Origin: JAJDYQ01 sp942491945
Lineage (GTDB): Bacteria > Pseudomonadota > Gammaproteobacteria > JAJDYQ01
DNA length: 64,000 nt
Assembly (NCBI GenBank): GCA_942491945.1
Contig: CALODD010000085.1
Location: 5,831-69,830, forward strand
Direction: 5' to 3'
Shown in pieces: positions 54,047 through 62,906 of the stretch (positions are counted from its first letter, which is position 1; each line of letters opens with the position of its first letter). A program made the position numbers and the translations under genes. Under the pieces are notes generated by a model. It was not told the DNA's origin, made no database searches, and saw nothing but the letters and a program-made list of their open reading frames with translations.

Positions 54047-54073
54047 AGGGGCATAACATCCTGTTATGCCCCT
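54047..54073 (-). terminator. Rho-independent terminator downstream of the AGCS symporter
   Basis: A perfect 12-bp stem (54047-54058 with 54062-54073) with loop TCC is followed on the minus strand by a T tract (complement of 54043-54047). It lies 10 bp past the symporter stop. Confidence 0.88.
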
Positions 54074-54082
54074 GAACCATAT

Positions 54083-55420
54083 TTATACTTTGTCGAAATA
54101 GTCTTTCGTGACTTTAAACACCACTGGACCCAGCAGGAGTAATGCAATCAGGTTCGGCAGTGCCATCATGGCATTCAGAGTATCAGCCAGCAGCCAGACA
54201 AACTTCAATTCGACCATTGCACCAACTGGAATCGCCAGCACCCATAGTATGCGGAAAGGCATCACAGACTTTATGCCAAACAGAAACTCGACGCAGCGTT
54301 CACCATAAACACTCCAGCCCATAATCGTCGTGAAAGCGAAAATGATCAGACCAAAGGTCACAACCCATTCACCAAAACCCGGCAAACCCTGACCGAATGC
54401 AGCAGAGGATAATGATGCGCCTGACTCACCTCCTGTCCATGCTCCAGTGAGTACAATAACCAACGCTGTGATCGTACAAACGATCAAGGTATCGATGAAA
54501 GTACCCAACATGGCAATAGAACCCTGACGTACCGGGTTATCGGTCTGTGCTGATGCATGCGCGATTGGCGCAGAACCCAGACCCGCTTCGTTAGAGAAAA
54601 CACCACGAGCAACACCCATCTGGATCGCGATCATTACACCTGCACCCGCAAAACCGCCAGTTGCCGCAGTGGGATTGAATGCATGAGTCACAATCAAGCC
54701 GATGGCTGCAGGTACATCAGTGATGTTTACAGCAATAACAACCAGACCACCTAATACATAGGCAATGGCCATAAATGGCACCAGGGCACCAGCCACTTGC
54801 GCAATACGCTTGATCCCGCCAATCAATACCGCGAATACAATCACCGCCATGATGATGCCGGTCGCAATCGGTGGAATGCTAAGATTAGTCTGTACCGCAT
54901 CAGCAACCGAATTCGCCTGCACCATGTTACCAATGCCGAAACCAGCAATTGCGCCAAAAATCGAGAAAGCGACTGCCAGCCATTGCCACTTCGCTCCAAG
55001 GCCATTTTTAATGTAATACATCGGGCCACCGACGTGATTTCCCTCTTCATCGGTCTCACGGTATTTCACCGCTAACACGGCTTCGGCATATTTCGTCGCC
55101 ATACCCACCAGCGCCGTACACCACATCCAGAACACTGCACCTGGGCCACCAATCGCAATTGCCGTACCCACACCCGCGATGTTACCGGTACCGATGGTTG
55201 CCGAAAGTGACGTCATCAGAGCATTAAACGGCGAGATATCGCCATCACCCTGACCTTCGCGCCCTTTCCAGAGCATAGAAAAACCATAGCCGACTTTTCG
55301 CCATGGCATGAATTTGAGTCCTACGGTTAAAAATAAACCCGTACCCAGAATCAGAACCAGCATCGCCGGTCCCCATACGATCCCGTTTAACCAACCTACT
55401 GCTTCAGTGACAGCTTCCAT
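54083..55420 (-). CDS. Sodium:alanine/glycine symporter (AGCS family)
   Basis: The 445-residue inner-membrane protein has about 11 hydrophobic helices and the AGCS hallmarks: SPFNALMTSLSATIGTGNIAG near 62-82, TKYAEAVLAVKYR near 108, GVARGVFSNEAGLGSAPIAH near 273-292 and TTIMGWSVYGERC near 365. It imports alanine or glycine with Na+. It appears to be a single-gene unit, ended by the terminator at 54047-54073. Confidence 0.94.
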   Translation of the reverse strand: MEAVTEAVGWLNGIVWGPAMLVLILGTGLFLTVGLKFMPWRKVGYGFSMLWKGREGQGDGDISPFNALMTSLSATIGTGNIAGVGTAIAIGGPGAVFWMWCTALVGMATKYAEAVLAVKYRETDEEGNHVGGPMYYIKNGLGAKWQWLAVAFSIFGAIAGFGIGNMVQANSVADAVQTNLSIPPIATGIIMAVIVFAVLIGGIKRIAQVAGALVPFMAIAYVLGGLVVIAVNITDVPAAIGLIVTHAFNPTAATGGFAGAGVMIAIQMGVARGVFSNEAGLGSAPIAHASAQTDNPVRQGSIAMLGTFIDTLIVCTITALVIVLTGAWTGGESGASLSSAAFGQGLPGFGEWVVTFGLIIFAFTTIMGWSVYGERCVEFLFGIKSVMPFRILWVLAIPVGAMVELKFVWLLADTLNAMMALPNLIALLLLGPVVFKVTKDYFDKV

Positions 55421-55529
55421 ATGATCCCCCTGTTATTATCATCTCTGGTGGTCAGCTGATATTACCTGTCATGCAGGACAATGCAAAACCCCACATAGCC
55501 TCTTTTTAAGACAAGAACGGACAAATCAA

Positions 55530-56534
55530 CTAGATATCATGTGCCAACCGAAAGCCAACATCATTAAATGTTGCCCCCTGCGGCCACTTTTCGCGGTGCG
55601 CTGACTTCAGGCCATCGGCCCAGTGATCCCAGGAGCCACCTCTGACCACACGTCGATTACAGCCTTCTGATTCAAAGGCACTGCCGTCAACAGGAGACTG
55701 CGAATAATCCTCTGTATAACAATCCTGCAGCCACTCCCAGACATTGCCATGCATATCATGTAGTCCCCAGTCATTAGCCAGTTTCTTAGCAACATGTTGT
55801 GCACGGCCTTCCGAGTTATTCAAATACCAGGAAAATAAAGCTAGCTCGCTCTCGTCATCACCAAAAGAGTAGTCGGAATCAGAGCCCGCACGACAGGCAT
55901 ACTCCCACTCAGCCTCTGTCGGTAGCCGATAGCTTTTACCCGAGTGTAGATTTAACCAGTCGATATATTCCTGTGCACCATCCCAACTCACTTCTACGAC
56001 TGGCGCCTCACCGCCCCAGTCATAATGCAGATGCTCTTTCTCAGTTAGTACATGACGATACTGTCGGCCTTCTTCCAGCTTTGCATCGAAATAGCGTTTA
56101 TATTCACGGTAAGTAACGGGTGTTTTTGCCAGTAGAAAATCATGCTCGATTGTCACCTCATGTAACCGACTAGCATCCATTTCACTAGCGCCTCCCATGA
56201 CAAACTTACCTGCTGAGATAGTGATCATTTCAGGTTCTATAAAATCGACCTTATTGACTGCTTTTTCCTGAATTGCCTCAACTGGATCATCGATCAGCTT
56301 ATATTCACCGGTCATGTTCTCGGCTGTCAGTTCATCTACTGCGCCCCAGATGCTATTAGATGTTTCACTTGCACCTGTATTAGACGATGGATTGTTTTTC
56401 ACTGTTTCAATTTCTTTCTCACACCAGCTCACAAATGTTTTTAGTTTCTGATAATCCTGCTTTAACTCGGTCGCGGTTTTGACTTGTTGCACAATGCGTT
56501 GCAAGAGTTGTTGGTAATCATTCATCGTATCCAT
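55530..56534 (-). CDS. SUMF1/FGE-fold protein without the copper-site cysteines
   Basis: The 334-residue product has a helical N-terminal region (about 1-60) and an SUMF1-type domain (about 100-332). Visible are MITISAGKFVMGG, TPVTYREYKRYFD, RLPTEAEWEYACRAG, GLHDMHGNVWEWLQDCY and RVVRGGSWDHW, then FNDVGFRLAHD. In true formylglycine-generating enzymes two active cysteines lie in the segment after RGGS; here that stretch has none, so sulfatase activation is unlikely. No signal peptide is present, so it is cytosolic. It starts 13 bp inside the preceding gene, suggesting a joint function. Confidence 0.85.
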   Translation of the reverse strand: MDTMNDYQQLLQRIVQQVKTATELKQDYQKLKTFVSWCEKEIETVKNNPSSNTGASETSNSIWGAVDELTAENMTGEYKLIDDPVEAIQEKAVNKVDFIEPEMITISAGKFVMGGASEMDASRLHEVTIEHDFLLAKTPVTYREYKRYFDAKLEEGRQYRHVLTEKEHLHYDWGGEAPVVEVSWDGAQEYIDWLNLHSGKSYRLPTEAEWEYACRAGSDSDYSFGDDESELALFSWYLNNSEGRAQHVAKKLANDWGLHDMHGNVWEWLQDCYTEDYSQSPVDGSAFESEGCNRRVVRGGSWDHWADGLKSAHREKWPQGATFNDVGFRLAHDI

Positions 56535-57346
56535 TCCCGTGCTAACTGGTACAGATCGTTCGGTACTTCATTATCGAGTTTTAATTCAACTAACTCAGAA
56601 TGAATTAAAGATTCAAATCCCTTCACTTCATCCTGCTTATCCATTAAAAAAGTGGGCATCGCTTTTATTAGCTGTTCCAGCTCTGAACCGTTATCAAACT
56701 CTTGTTGCTTGAACATCAACCAAACCCAGTAACCAGAAAAACCTTCGACCTCATAAAAACGCTGCAGAATATCAATATCATCTTCCGTCAACTTTCCTGG
56801 CAATCCACTTAAAACCAGTATTCGTGTCGGTAAAGACAGTTCCAGCTCGGCAGACCTCGGCCTGAAATACTCCTCCGCGATTAAAGATAATTGGTCCCGG
56901 GCCGGCACCTGCCGATTCAACAAGCCAGGGAATAAGTCTTCCGTATTTCCATTAGCGGTAAAGTCCAGATGATGTATGAACGGACGATCTCCAGCCATAT
57001 CAACGGATATACGCAACAGAAGCTTTTGCACCAGAGTAACTGCATCATTAGTACGCTCGGCAGTATGACGAAAGCAAAGATGAGGCCGTGAAAATTCAAC
57101 GCAGGCAGGAAGCTTACCTTCCACTAACTGATAAACGCCGACTCTTAGATAATCCGGGCGGGCTTTACGAGCATGTTCCGACATTACACTAAACGAACTT
57201 GTCGAAGCACTTTGCTCACACCATGCTCTTAACTCACCGACTGAATCACGGTAACCCTGATCCATTTCTTTTAACCGCTTTCGAAAATGCGGCTTCAGGT
57301 TATCCTTCAGTCCATCTAGTTGACGTTGCAATGCTTCTAAAGACAT
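56522..57346 (-). CDS. Unknown protein (274 aa) coupled to the SUMF1-like gene
   Basis: The N-terminus (about 1-45) is a charged helix. The middle (about 75-135) reads RPHLCFRHT, then LVQKLLLRIS and HHLDFTANGNTEDLFPGLL. Near 165 comes LPTRILVLSGLPGKLTEDDI followed by RFYEVEGFSGYWVWLMFK. These two segments resemble parts of FtsK/HerA-like ATPase domains (the RLL...DP...G..F and R.LVV.dFP...G..GVY patterns), but no Walker A is seen. The similarity is by eye and weak. It overlaps the SUMF1-like gene by 13 bp. Confidence 0.55.
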   Translation of the reverse strand: MSLEALQRQLDGLKDNLKPHFRKRLKEMDQGYRDSVGELRAWCEQSASTSSFSVMSEHARKARPDYLRVGVYQLVEGKLPACVEFSRPHLCFRHTAERTNDAVTLVQKLLLRISVDMAGDRPFIHHLDFTANGNTEDLFPGLLNRQVPARDQLSLIAEEYFRPRSAELELSLPTRILVLSGLPGKLTEDDIDILQRFYEVEGFSGYWVWLMFKQQEFDNGSELEQLIKAMPTFLMDKQDEVKGFESLIHSELVELKLDNEVPNDLYQLAREWIR

Positions 57347-57408
57347 ATCGGCTGGTTATTTAATGACACTAACTATAGAGCAGCTTAACTGACCAGGAGT
57401 TCACTCAT

Positions 57409-57819
57409 TCAACTACTCAAACGACGCCAGTATGTGGCTCGCCAATAGTAAAGCACTGTTGTATCGACATAGGGATATGTCGTGGCATAGTCTTCACCGC
57501 GATGCGGCGTTTCAATGTTATCGATATTAGAATCAAGCGGACGCCAGTCGGACTCTCGTGCTTTACCGGGTAACGGCTTTTGCGCCTCCAGTGCTCTACG
57601 CTTTGAACAACTGCCAAACTGGACGTAGTTTAGTTGTGCCTGAAGCAACGAAACATCGTTAACGCCACCAACCATATCTGCAAAACGCAGCTGAGATAAA
57701 TCGTCTTCCCAACGACAGATCGGGCAAGTTTCATGATTACCCGGTTGCCGACGGAACACTACGTGGCCACAACAAGGACAGGGATACTGAACTTCTGGTT
57801 GAGTGAACATATGTTTCAC
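57409..57819 (-). CDS. CPCC-family cysteine-rich protein
   Basis: The 136-residue protein begins with a zinc-ribbon-like region: YPCPCCGHVVF near 13 and CPICRWEDD near 33. The family-typical ADMVGGVNDVSLLQAQLNY and FGSCSKR follow. It matches the CPCC cysteine-rich family, function unknown. It lies 26 bp past the NMT1-like gene on the same strand. Confidence 0.82.
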   Translation of the reverse strand: MKHMFTQPEVQYPCPCCGHVVFRRQPGNHETCPICRWEDDLSQLRFADMVGGVNDVSLLQAQLNYVQFGSCSKRRALEAQKPLPGKARESDWRPLDSNIDNIETPHRGEDYATTYPYVDTTVLYYWRATYWRRLSS

Positions 57820-57845
57820 TATACAAGCAGTTTAGATAAAGTTCA

Positions 57846-58733
57846 TCATTCGTCTGGCGGCGACACCACACTAGTTTCATACGCATAACGCTGCGTAATA
57901 TTGCCAGCATGCATAAATACATCCAGCAGTTTTTCGTAATAAGCCCGGGGTATTCGCACCTCAGGCTCCCAGGTACCCATCTGTTGATAGATCGCTATTG
58001 TATCGCTTAGGACATTGATATCGATATCTGGTAAGTAATGATGAATGGCTTTTGCCACATCTACTGCCGATGACTCAATGACGAACATTCTGGCTTTACG
58101 GTAGGCGCGCATATAGGCCTTAGCTTCATCCGTCTTCAGCCATTCACGTGTGGAACAAATTGAACTAAAGGCAACAGGGCCGACAGCTTCTCCTACCGAC
58201 GCAACAACGAATCCCTGACCATCATGTTCCAGTTGTTGTGGCGCAGGCCCCTGCTGATGCACGTAATCACCTTGTCCCTGACGAAATGTATCGTCCATCT
58301 GCTTTACATCACCAGCATCAATCACATTCAGGTCATCATAGCTAACTCCATGCTTATGTAAGGAATACTTCAACATTGCTATCGGTTGAAACAGGTGGTC
58401 TACCAGGACATCTTTACCAATAAGTTTGTCCCATGTGAACTGCTCATCAGGCTCTCGCGCGGTTATGAAAAAGCCATCCATACGATTGATCTGGGCGAAG
58501 TGAACAATATCTGAATCGGCGCCTGCTTCTAAACTGGCAAAGTTAACCGCAACAGCCGATTGCGCCAGGTCGCAGCGACCTTCGGCAAATGCATCGGCAA
58601 CAAGGTTGTCTGCCGTTTGTGGCGAATACTCGAATTCCAGCCCTTCGTCCTTGAGATAGCTACCACTCATGGTCATGAGAAAGGGTGCATAAAACGCAGA
58701 GTGGCGAAGCGCCATAATTCGTATTTTTGCCAT
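57846..58733 (-). CDS. NMT1/THI5-like solute-binding-type protein without signal peptide
   Basis: The 295-residue product has the fold pattern of NMT1/THI5 periplasmic binding proteins: FYAPFLMTMSGSYLKDEGLE near the N-terminus, then AEGRCDLAQSAVAV, DVLVDHLFQPIAMLKY, and REWLKTDEAKAYMRAYRKA. No signal peptide or lipobox is seen, and no ABC permease or ATPase lies nearby. It may be cytosolic, and its ligand is unknown. ATG 58733 is preferred to GTG 58745. Confidence 0.7.
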   Translation of the reverse strand: MAKIRIMALRHSAFYAPFLMTMSGSYLKDEGLEFEYSPQTADNLVADAFAEGRCDLAQSAVAVNFASLEAGADSDIVHFAQINRMDGFFITAREPDEQFTWDKLIGKDVLVDHLFQPIAMLKYSLHKHGVSYDDLNVIDAGDVKQMDDTFRQGQGDYVHQQGPAPQQLEHDGQGFVVASVGEAVGPVAFSSICSTREWLKTDEAKAYMRAYRKARMFVIESSAVDVAKAIHHYLPDIDINVLSDTIAIYQQMGTWEPEVRIPRAYYEKLLDVFMHAGNITQRYAYETSVVSPPDE

Positions 58734-58779
58734 AGCCCTATTCACTCTTATTATTCAGGTACCCGAGGACTATAACGAA

Positions 58780-58802
58780 AAAGGGCGCCAGTGGCGCCCT
58801 TT
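58780..58802 (-). terminator. Rho-independent terminator of fba
   Basis: A perfect 10-bp stem (58780-58789 with 58793-58802), loop AGT, is followed on the minus strand by a T tract (complement of about 58778-58782). It lies 25 bp past the fba stop and closes the gap-pgk-pyk-fba series. Confidence 0.88.
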
Positions 58803-58827
58803 CTCAATACAGCTTTTGAAAATCAGA

Positions 58828-59892
58828 TTAGCTAACTTTCTGATCCAGCTCGCCGCTCGCATAACGCTCGAACATAACCTCAAGAGACAGAGGCTTGATC
58901 TTTGATGCATGACCAGCAGAACCAAAAGCTTCAAAGCGTGCCTGACAGATTGCTTTCATACCCGCAGTTGATTCCTTAAGGAATTTACGTGGGTCAAAGT
59001 TTGAAGTATTTTCTGCCAGGTGCTTACGGATAGAGCCAGTAGACGCCATACGCAGGTCAGTGTCGATATTAACTTTACGAACACCGTGCTTGATACCTTC
59101 AACGATCTCTTCAACCGGTACACCGTAAGTCTGACCCATATCACCGCCGTAGCTATTGATGATTTCCAGCCAGTCCTGAGGCACTGAAGAAGAACCGTGC
59201 ATAACCAGGTGTGTGTTAGGAATACGTTCGTGAATTTCTTTGATGCGGTCGATACGCAGCACATCACCCGTAGGCTCAGCGGTGAACTTGTAAGCACCGT
59301 GTGAAGTACCAATCGCGATAGCTAGTGCGTCTACGCCAGTCGCTTTAACGAAGTCAGCTGCTTCTTCAACACCTGTCAGCAACTGATCCATATCCAGTTT
59401 GCCTTCAGCACCATGGCCGTCTTCTTCACCCATTTCGCCAGTTTCCAGTGAACCCAGGCAGCCCAGCTCGCCTTCGACTGATACACCGCCCGCATGAGCA
59501 ATATCAACAACAGTCTTAGTCACATCTACGTTATATTCGAAAGAAGCAGGTGTCTTCATGTCCGCCATCAGTGAACCGTCCATCATGACTGACGAGAAAC
59601 CAGACTGGATAGAACGCAGGCAAACCGCTGGCTCAGAACCGTGATCCTGATGCATAACGATTGGAATGTGTGGGTACTGCTCAATCGCAGCAATGATCAG
59701 GTGACGCAGGAAAGGCTCGCCCGCATATGAACGTGCACCAGCAGAACCCTGCATGATTACTGGGCTGTCTGCCGCATCGGCAGCCTGCATGATAGCGTGT
59801 ACCTGCTCCATGTTGTTTACATTGAATGCTGGCATGCCGAAATCATTTTCAGCTGCATAGTCCAGCAGTTGACGCATTGAAATAAGAGCCAT
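58828..59892 (-). CDS. fba: Class II fructose-bisphosphate aldolase
   Basis: The 354-residue zinc enzyme splits or forms fructose-1,6-bisphosphate. Visible are PAFNVNNMEQVHAIMQAA near 20, the metal-site segment VMHQDHGS near 78, and AHAGGVSVEGELG near 132. Length and sequence are of the CbbA-like type common in autotrophs and pseudomonads. It is the last gene of the gap-pgk-pyk-fba series. Confidence 0.96.
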   Translation of the reverse strand: MALISMRQLLDYAAENDFGMPAFNVNNMEQVHAIMQAADAADSPVIMQGSAGARSYAGEPFLRHLIIAAIEQYPHIPIVMHQDHGSEPAVCLRSIQSGFSSVMMDGSLMADMKTPASFEYNVDVTKTVVDIAHAGGVSVEGELGCLGSLETGEMGEEDGHGAEGKLDMDQLLTGVEEAADFVKATGVDALAIAIGTSHGAYKFTAEPTGDVLRIDRIKEIHERIPNTHLVMHGSSSVPQDWLEIINSYGGDMGQTYGVPVEEIVEGIKHGVRKVNIDTDLRMASTGSIRKHLAENTSNFDPRKFLKESTAGMKAICQARFEAFGSAGHASKIKPLSLEVMFERYASGELDQKVS

Positions 59893-59965
59893 TATTGTCT
59901 CCTCGCTTGTTTAGTAATTTAGGTTTTAAAGTTTCAATAAAATTAGTGGTTCATGAAAGATAGCT

Positions 59966-61426
59966 TCATGTGTCCATTTTGCAATATTCAGGCGTGTGTA
60001 ATTCACCCACCCTGACAATCTTCATCGCATTCGTGCCACCAGCTGTACCCGCTAGATCACCTTTGGTGATAATGACGAGATCACCATCGCGTACCGCTCC
60101 GCGACGTACCAGATCATCTACCGCTTCCTTGTTCACAACGGCATGATCTGAAAAATCTGGTTTAAAACTGACCGGATAAACACCACGATATAACGTCACT
60201 TTACGGCGTGTTCTCACTCGAGATGTCATCGCATAAATTGGAATACCTGAACTAATACGTGACATCCAGTGTGTTGTAGAGCCTGATTCAGTCAGTGAAA
60301 TAATCGCCGCCGCGCCGAGATGATTCGCGGTATACATCGTCGCCATAGCAATTGCTTCATCAATGTAATCAAATGTGCTGCCAGTACGATGCGCTGACAC
60401 CATTGCCGCACGTTGCTTTTCAGCACCAACACAGATCTTACTCATCGCCGCGACGACTTTAGCTGGGTGTTTACCAACTGACGTTTCAGCTGACAACATA
60501 ACCGCATCTGTGCCATCAAGAACCGCGTTAGCAACGTCCATTACTTCAGCACGAGTTGGCGCATGATTTTCGATCATCGACTGCATCATCTGAGTTGCAG
60601 TAATCACAACGCGATTCATACGTCGCGCATCGGCAATTAATTTCTTCTGTACGCCCGGTAACTCAGGGTCACCAATCTCAACGCCCAGATCGCCACGGGC
60701 TACCATAATTACATCGCTTGCCTCGATAATTTCATCAATAATTGGCAAGGATTCAGCCCGTTCAACTTTAGCAATAATACCACCATGTCCTCCTGCTGCA
60801 CGCAATAGGTCACGTGTCTGATTCACATCAGCAGCCGATCGGACAAACGATAAAGCAACATAATCTGCTTCCATCTTGGCCGCCGTCTTAATGTCTTCCT
60901 TATCCTTTTCAGTCAACGCTGCAGCTGATAGACCACCGCCTTGCTTATTGATACCTTTTTTGTCAGATAGTTTACCGCCAACAGTCACTTTACAATGAAT
61001 TTGCGCGCCTTCGACTTCATCAACCCATAATACGATAGCGCCATCATCAAGCAATAATGTGTCACCACGAGCCAGATCATTTGGAAGATCTTTGTACTCG
61101 AGTCCGACCGCTTTTTCATTACCAGCGGTCGTATCCATTTCGGCATCAAGGGTGAACATATCACCATCATTCAACTCAACAGAGCCATTCGTAAACGCCG
61201 CAATACGTATTTTCGGCCCCTGCAGATCAGCAATAATGCCTACCTGACGACCGCTAGCACGAGCACGATTTCGAACCTTTTCAACGCGAGCTAAATGCTC
61301 TTCTGCTTCGCCATGAGAGAAGTTAATACGGCAGACATCAACACCCGCCTGAATTAATTCATCAAGTGCTTTGTCATCGTCCGTTGCAGGCCCGAGGGTT
61401 GCAACGATTTTCGTTCTTCTTGGCAT
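59966..61426 (-). CDS. pyk: Pyruvate kinase
   Basis: The 486-residue enzyme makes pyruvate and ATP from phosphoenolpyruvate and ADP. Visible are RRTKIVATLGPAT at the N-terminus, CRINFSHG near 33, AKVERAESLP near 214, DVIMVARGDLGVEIG near 233 and TATQMMQSMIENHAPTRAEV near 270. A C-terminal regulatory domain follows. It lies 30 bp after pgk. Confidence 0.97.
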   Translation of the reverse strand: MPRRTKIVATLGPATDDDKALDELIQAGVDVCRINFSHGEAEEHLARVEKVRNRARASGRQVGIIADLQGPKIRIAAFTNGSVELNDGDMFTLDAEMDTTAGNEKAVGLEYKDLPNDLARGDTLLLDDGAIVLWVDEVEGAQIHCKVTVGGKLSDKKGINKQGGGLSAAALTEKDKEDIKTAAKMEADYVALSFVRSAADVNQTRDLLRAAGGHGGIIAKVERAESLPIIDEIIEASDVIMVARGDLGVEIGDPELPGVQKKLIADARRMNRVVITATQMMQSMIENHAPTRAEVMDVANAVLDGTDAVMLSAETSVGKHPAKVVAAMSKICVGAEKQRAAMVSAHRTGSTFDYIDEAIAMATMYTANHLGAAAIISLTESGSTTHWMSRISSGIPIYAMTSRVRTRRKVTLYRGVYPVSFKPDFSDHAVVNKEAVDDLVRRGAVRDGDLVIITKGDLAGTAGGTNAMKIVRVGELHTPEYCKMDT

Positions 61427-61456
61427 AGATAACCTTAACGGTTCGTTTATCTCGGA

Positions 61457-62638
61457 TTATTTGTTTGCTTGAGCCTCTAACATTGCAACTGCGGGTAACG
61501 TTTTACCTTCCAGGTACTCCAGAAAAGCACCACCGGCTGTTGAGATATAAGACACTTTGTCATAAATATCGTACTTCTGGATGGCAGCAATCGTGTCACC
61601 ACCACCAGCTAATGAGAAACCGTCGGCATCAGCAATCGCCATAGAAACGGTTTTAGTGCCTTCTCCAAATTGATCAAATTCGAAGACACCTACTGGACCA
61701 TTCCATACAATGGTGCCAGCTTTGGAAATGATCTCAGCCAGCTCTTTCGCTGAATCTGGACCTATATCAAAAATCATATCGTCGTCTTCAACATCACCGG
61801 CAGCTTTCAGAGTTGCTTCAGCGTCCTCTGCGAATTCTTTGCCACAAACTACGTCCGTTGCAATTGGAATATTTGCACCACGTGCTTCCATCTTCGCAAC
61901 CAGCTCTTTCGCTGTGTCGACCAGGTCGTTTTCACAAAGTGATTTACCGACGTTGTTACCCATTGCTTTAAGGAACGTATTGGCAATACCACCGCCAACA
62001 ACCAGCTGATCAACTTTCTCCGACAATGCTTCCAGAACTGTCAGCTTGGTAGACACTTTAGAACCACCAACAATCGCCACCATCGGACGGGCTGGCTCTG
62101 CCAGTGCTTTAGCCAGGCTATCGAGTTCATCTGATAACAATAAACCTGCGCAAGCTACAGGGGCCTGAACACCAACACCGTGTGTTGAGGCCTGTGCACG
62201 GTGTGCTGTACCAAAAGCATCCATAACGAAGATATCGCACAGTGCTGCATATTTCTTTGAAAGACCTTCATCATCTTTCTTTTCACCCGCATTAAAGCGA
62301 ACGTTTTCAAATAACACACATTCGCCATCAGCTATTTCATGTGCGTTATCTAGATAATCTTTAATTAGACGCACTTCAGTGCCTAACTTGGCAGACATAT
62401 CTTCAGCAATTGGCTGCATAGAGTTCTCATCATCCACTTTACCTTCTTCAGGACGACCACGATGAGACATTACCTGAACCTTTGCACCAGCTTTCATACA
62501 ATGCTCAATTGTCGGCATTGACGCAGTGATACGTGCATCAGAGGTAACCTTACCGTCTTTAACAGGGACGTTTAGATCTGCGCGAATCAATACGCGCTTA
62601 CCGGCTAGATCAAGGTCAGTTAATTTGATGAAAGACAT
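61457..62638 (-). CDS. pgk: Phosphoglycerate kinase
   Basis: The 393-residue enzyme transfers phosphate between 1,3-bisphosphoglycerate and ADP. Visible are KRVLIRADLNVPVKDG near 14, MSHRGRPEEG near 57, FENVRFNAGEKK near 109, and AIVGGSKVSTK and GGGDTIAAI in the C-terminal half. A 268-bp gap with a hairpin separates it from gap upstream, so it may have its own promoter. Confidence 0.97.
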   Translation of the reverse strand: MSFIKLTDLDLAGKRVLIRADLNVPVKDGKVTSDARITASMPTIEHCMKAGAKVQVMSHRGRPEEGKVDDENSMQPIAEDMSAKLGTEVRLIKDYLDNAHEIADGECVLFENVRFNAGEKKDDEGLSKKYAALCDIFVMDAFGTAHRAQASTHGVGVQAPVACAGLLLSDELDSLAKALAEPARPMVAIVGGSKVSTKLTVLEALSEKVDQLVVGGGIANTFLKAMGNNVGKSLCENDLVDTAKELVAKMEARGANIPIATDVVCGKEFAEDAEATLKAAGDVEDDDMIFDIGPDSAKELAEIISKAGTIVWNGPVGVFEFDQFGEGTKTVSMAIADADGFSLAGGGDTIAAIQKYDIYDKVSYISTAGGAFLEYLEGKTLPAVAMLEAQANK

Positions 62639-62714
62639 TCCATATCTCCATTTAAATTTTGTGTTTCAAAAGTATTTTGGTAAATCGAATTTAGCAAAAC
62701 ACTCTTTAATAAAA

Positions 62715-62747
62715 CCGAGGGTCGGAGTCAGATGACTCCGTCCTCGG
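62715..62747 (-). terminator. Hairpin between gap and pgk, probable terminator or attenuator
   Basis: Two stacked stems, CCGAGG/CCTCGG (62715-62720/62742-62747) and CGGAGTC/GACTCCG (62723-62729/62734-62740), are joined by a small bulge and have loop AGAT. On the minus strand a short T-rich tract follows (complement of 62708-62714). I see no gene in the rest of this gap. Confidence 0.65.
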
Positions 62748-62906
62748 CATATATCCTCTAATTAAGAGAGATTTTGTTCGCTGGGTAGGCGCAGATCTAT
62801 TTTGAAAACGGAATGTGCCCGATGATATATAAATGGGCACATAAGTATTTCAAAATTGGGCTTCAACACAGCCCCGTCTGCAAACCTATCCAGCTACAAA
62901 AGATCC

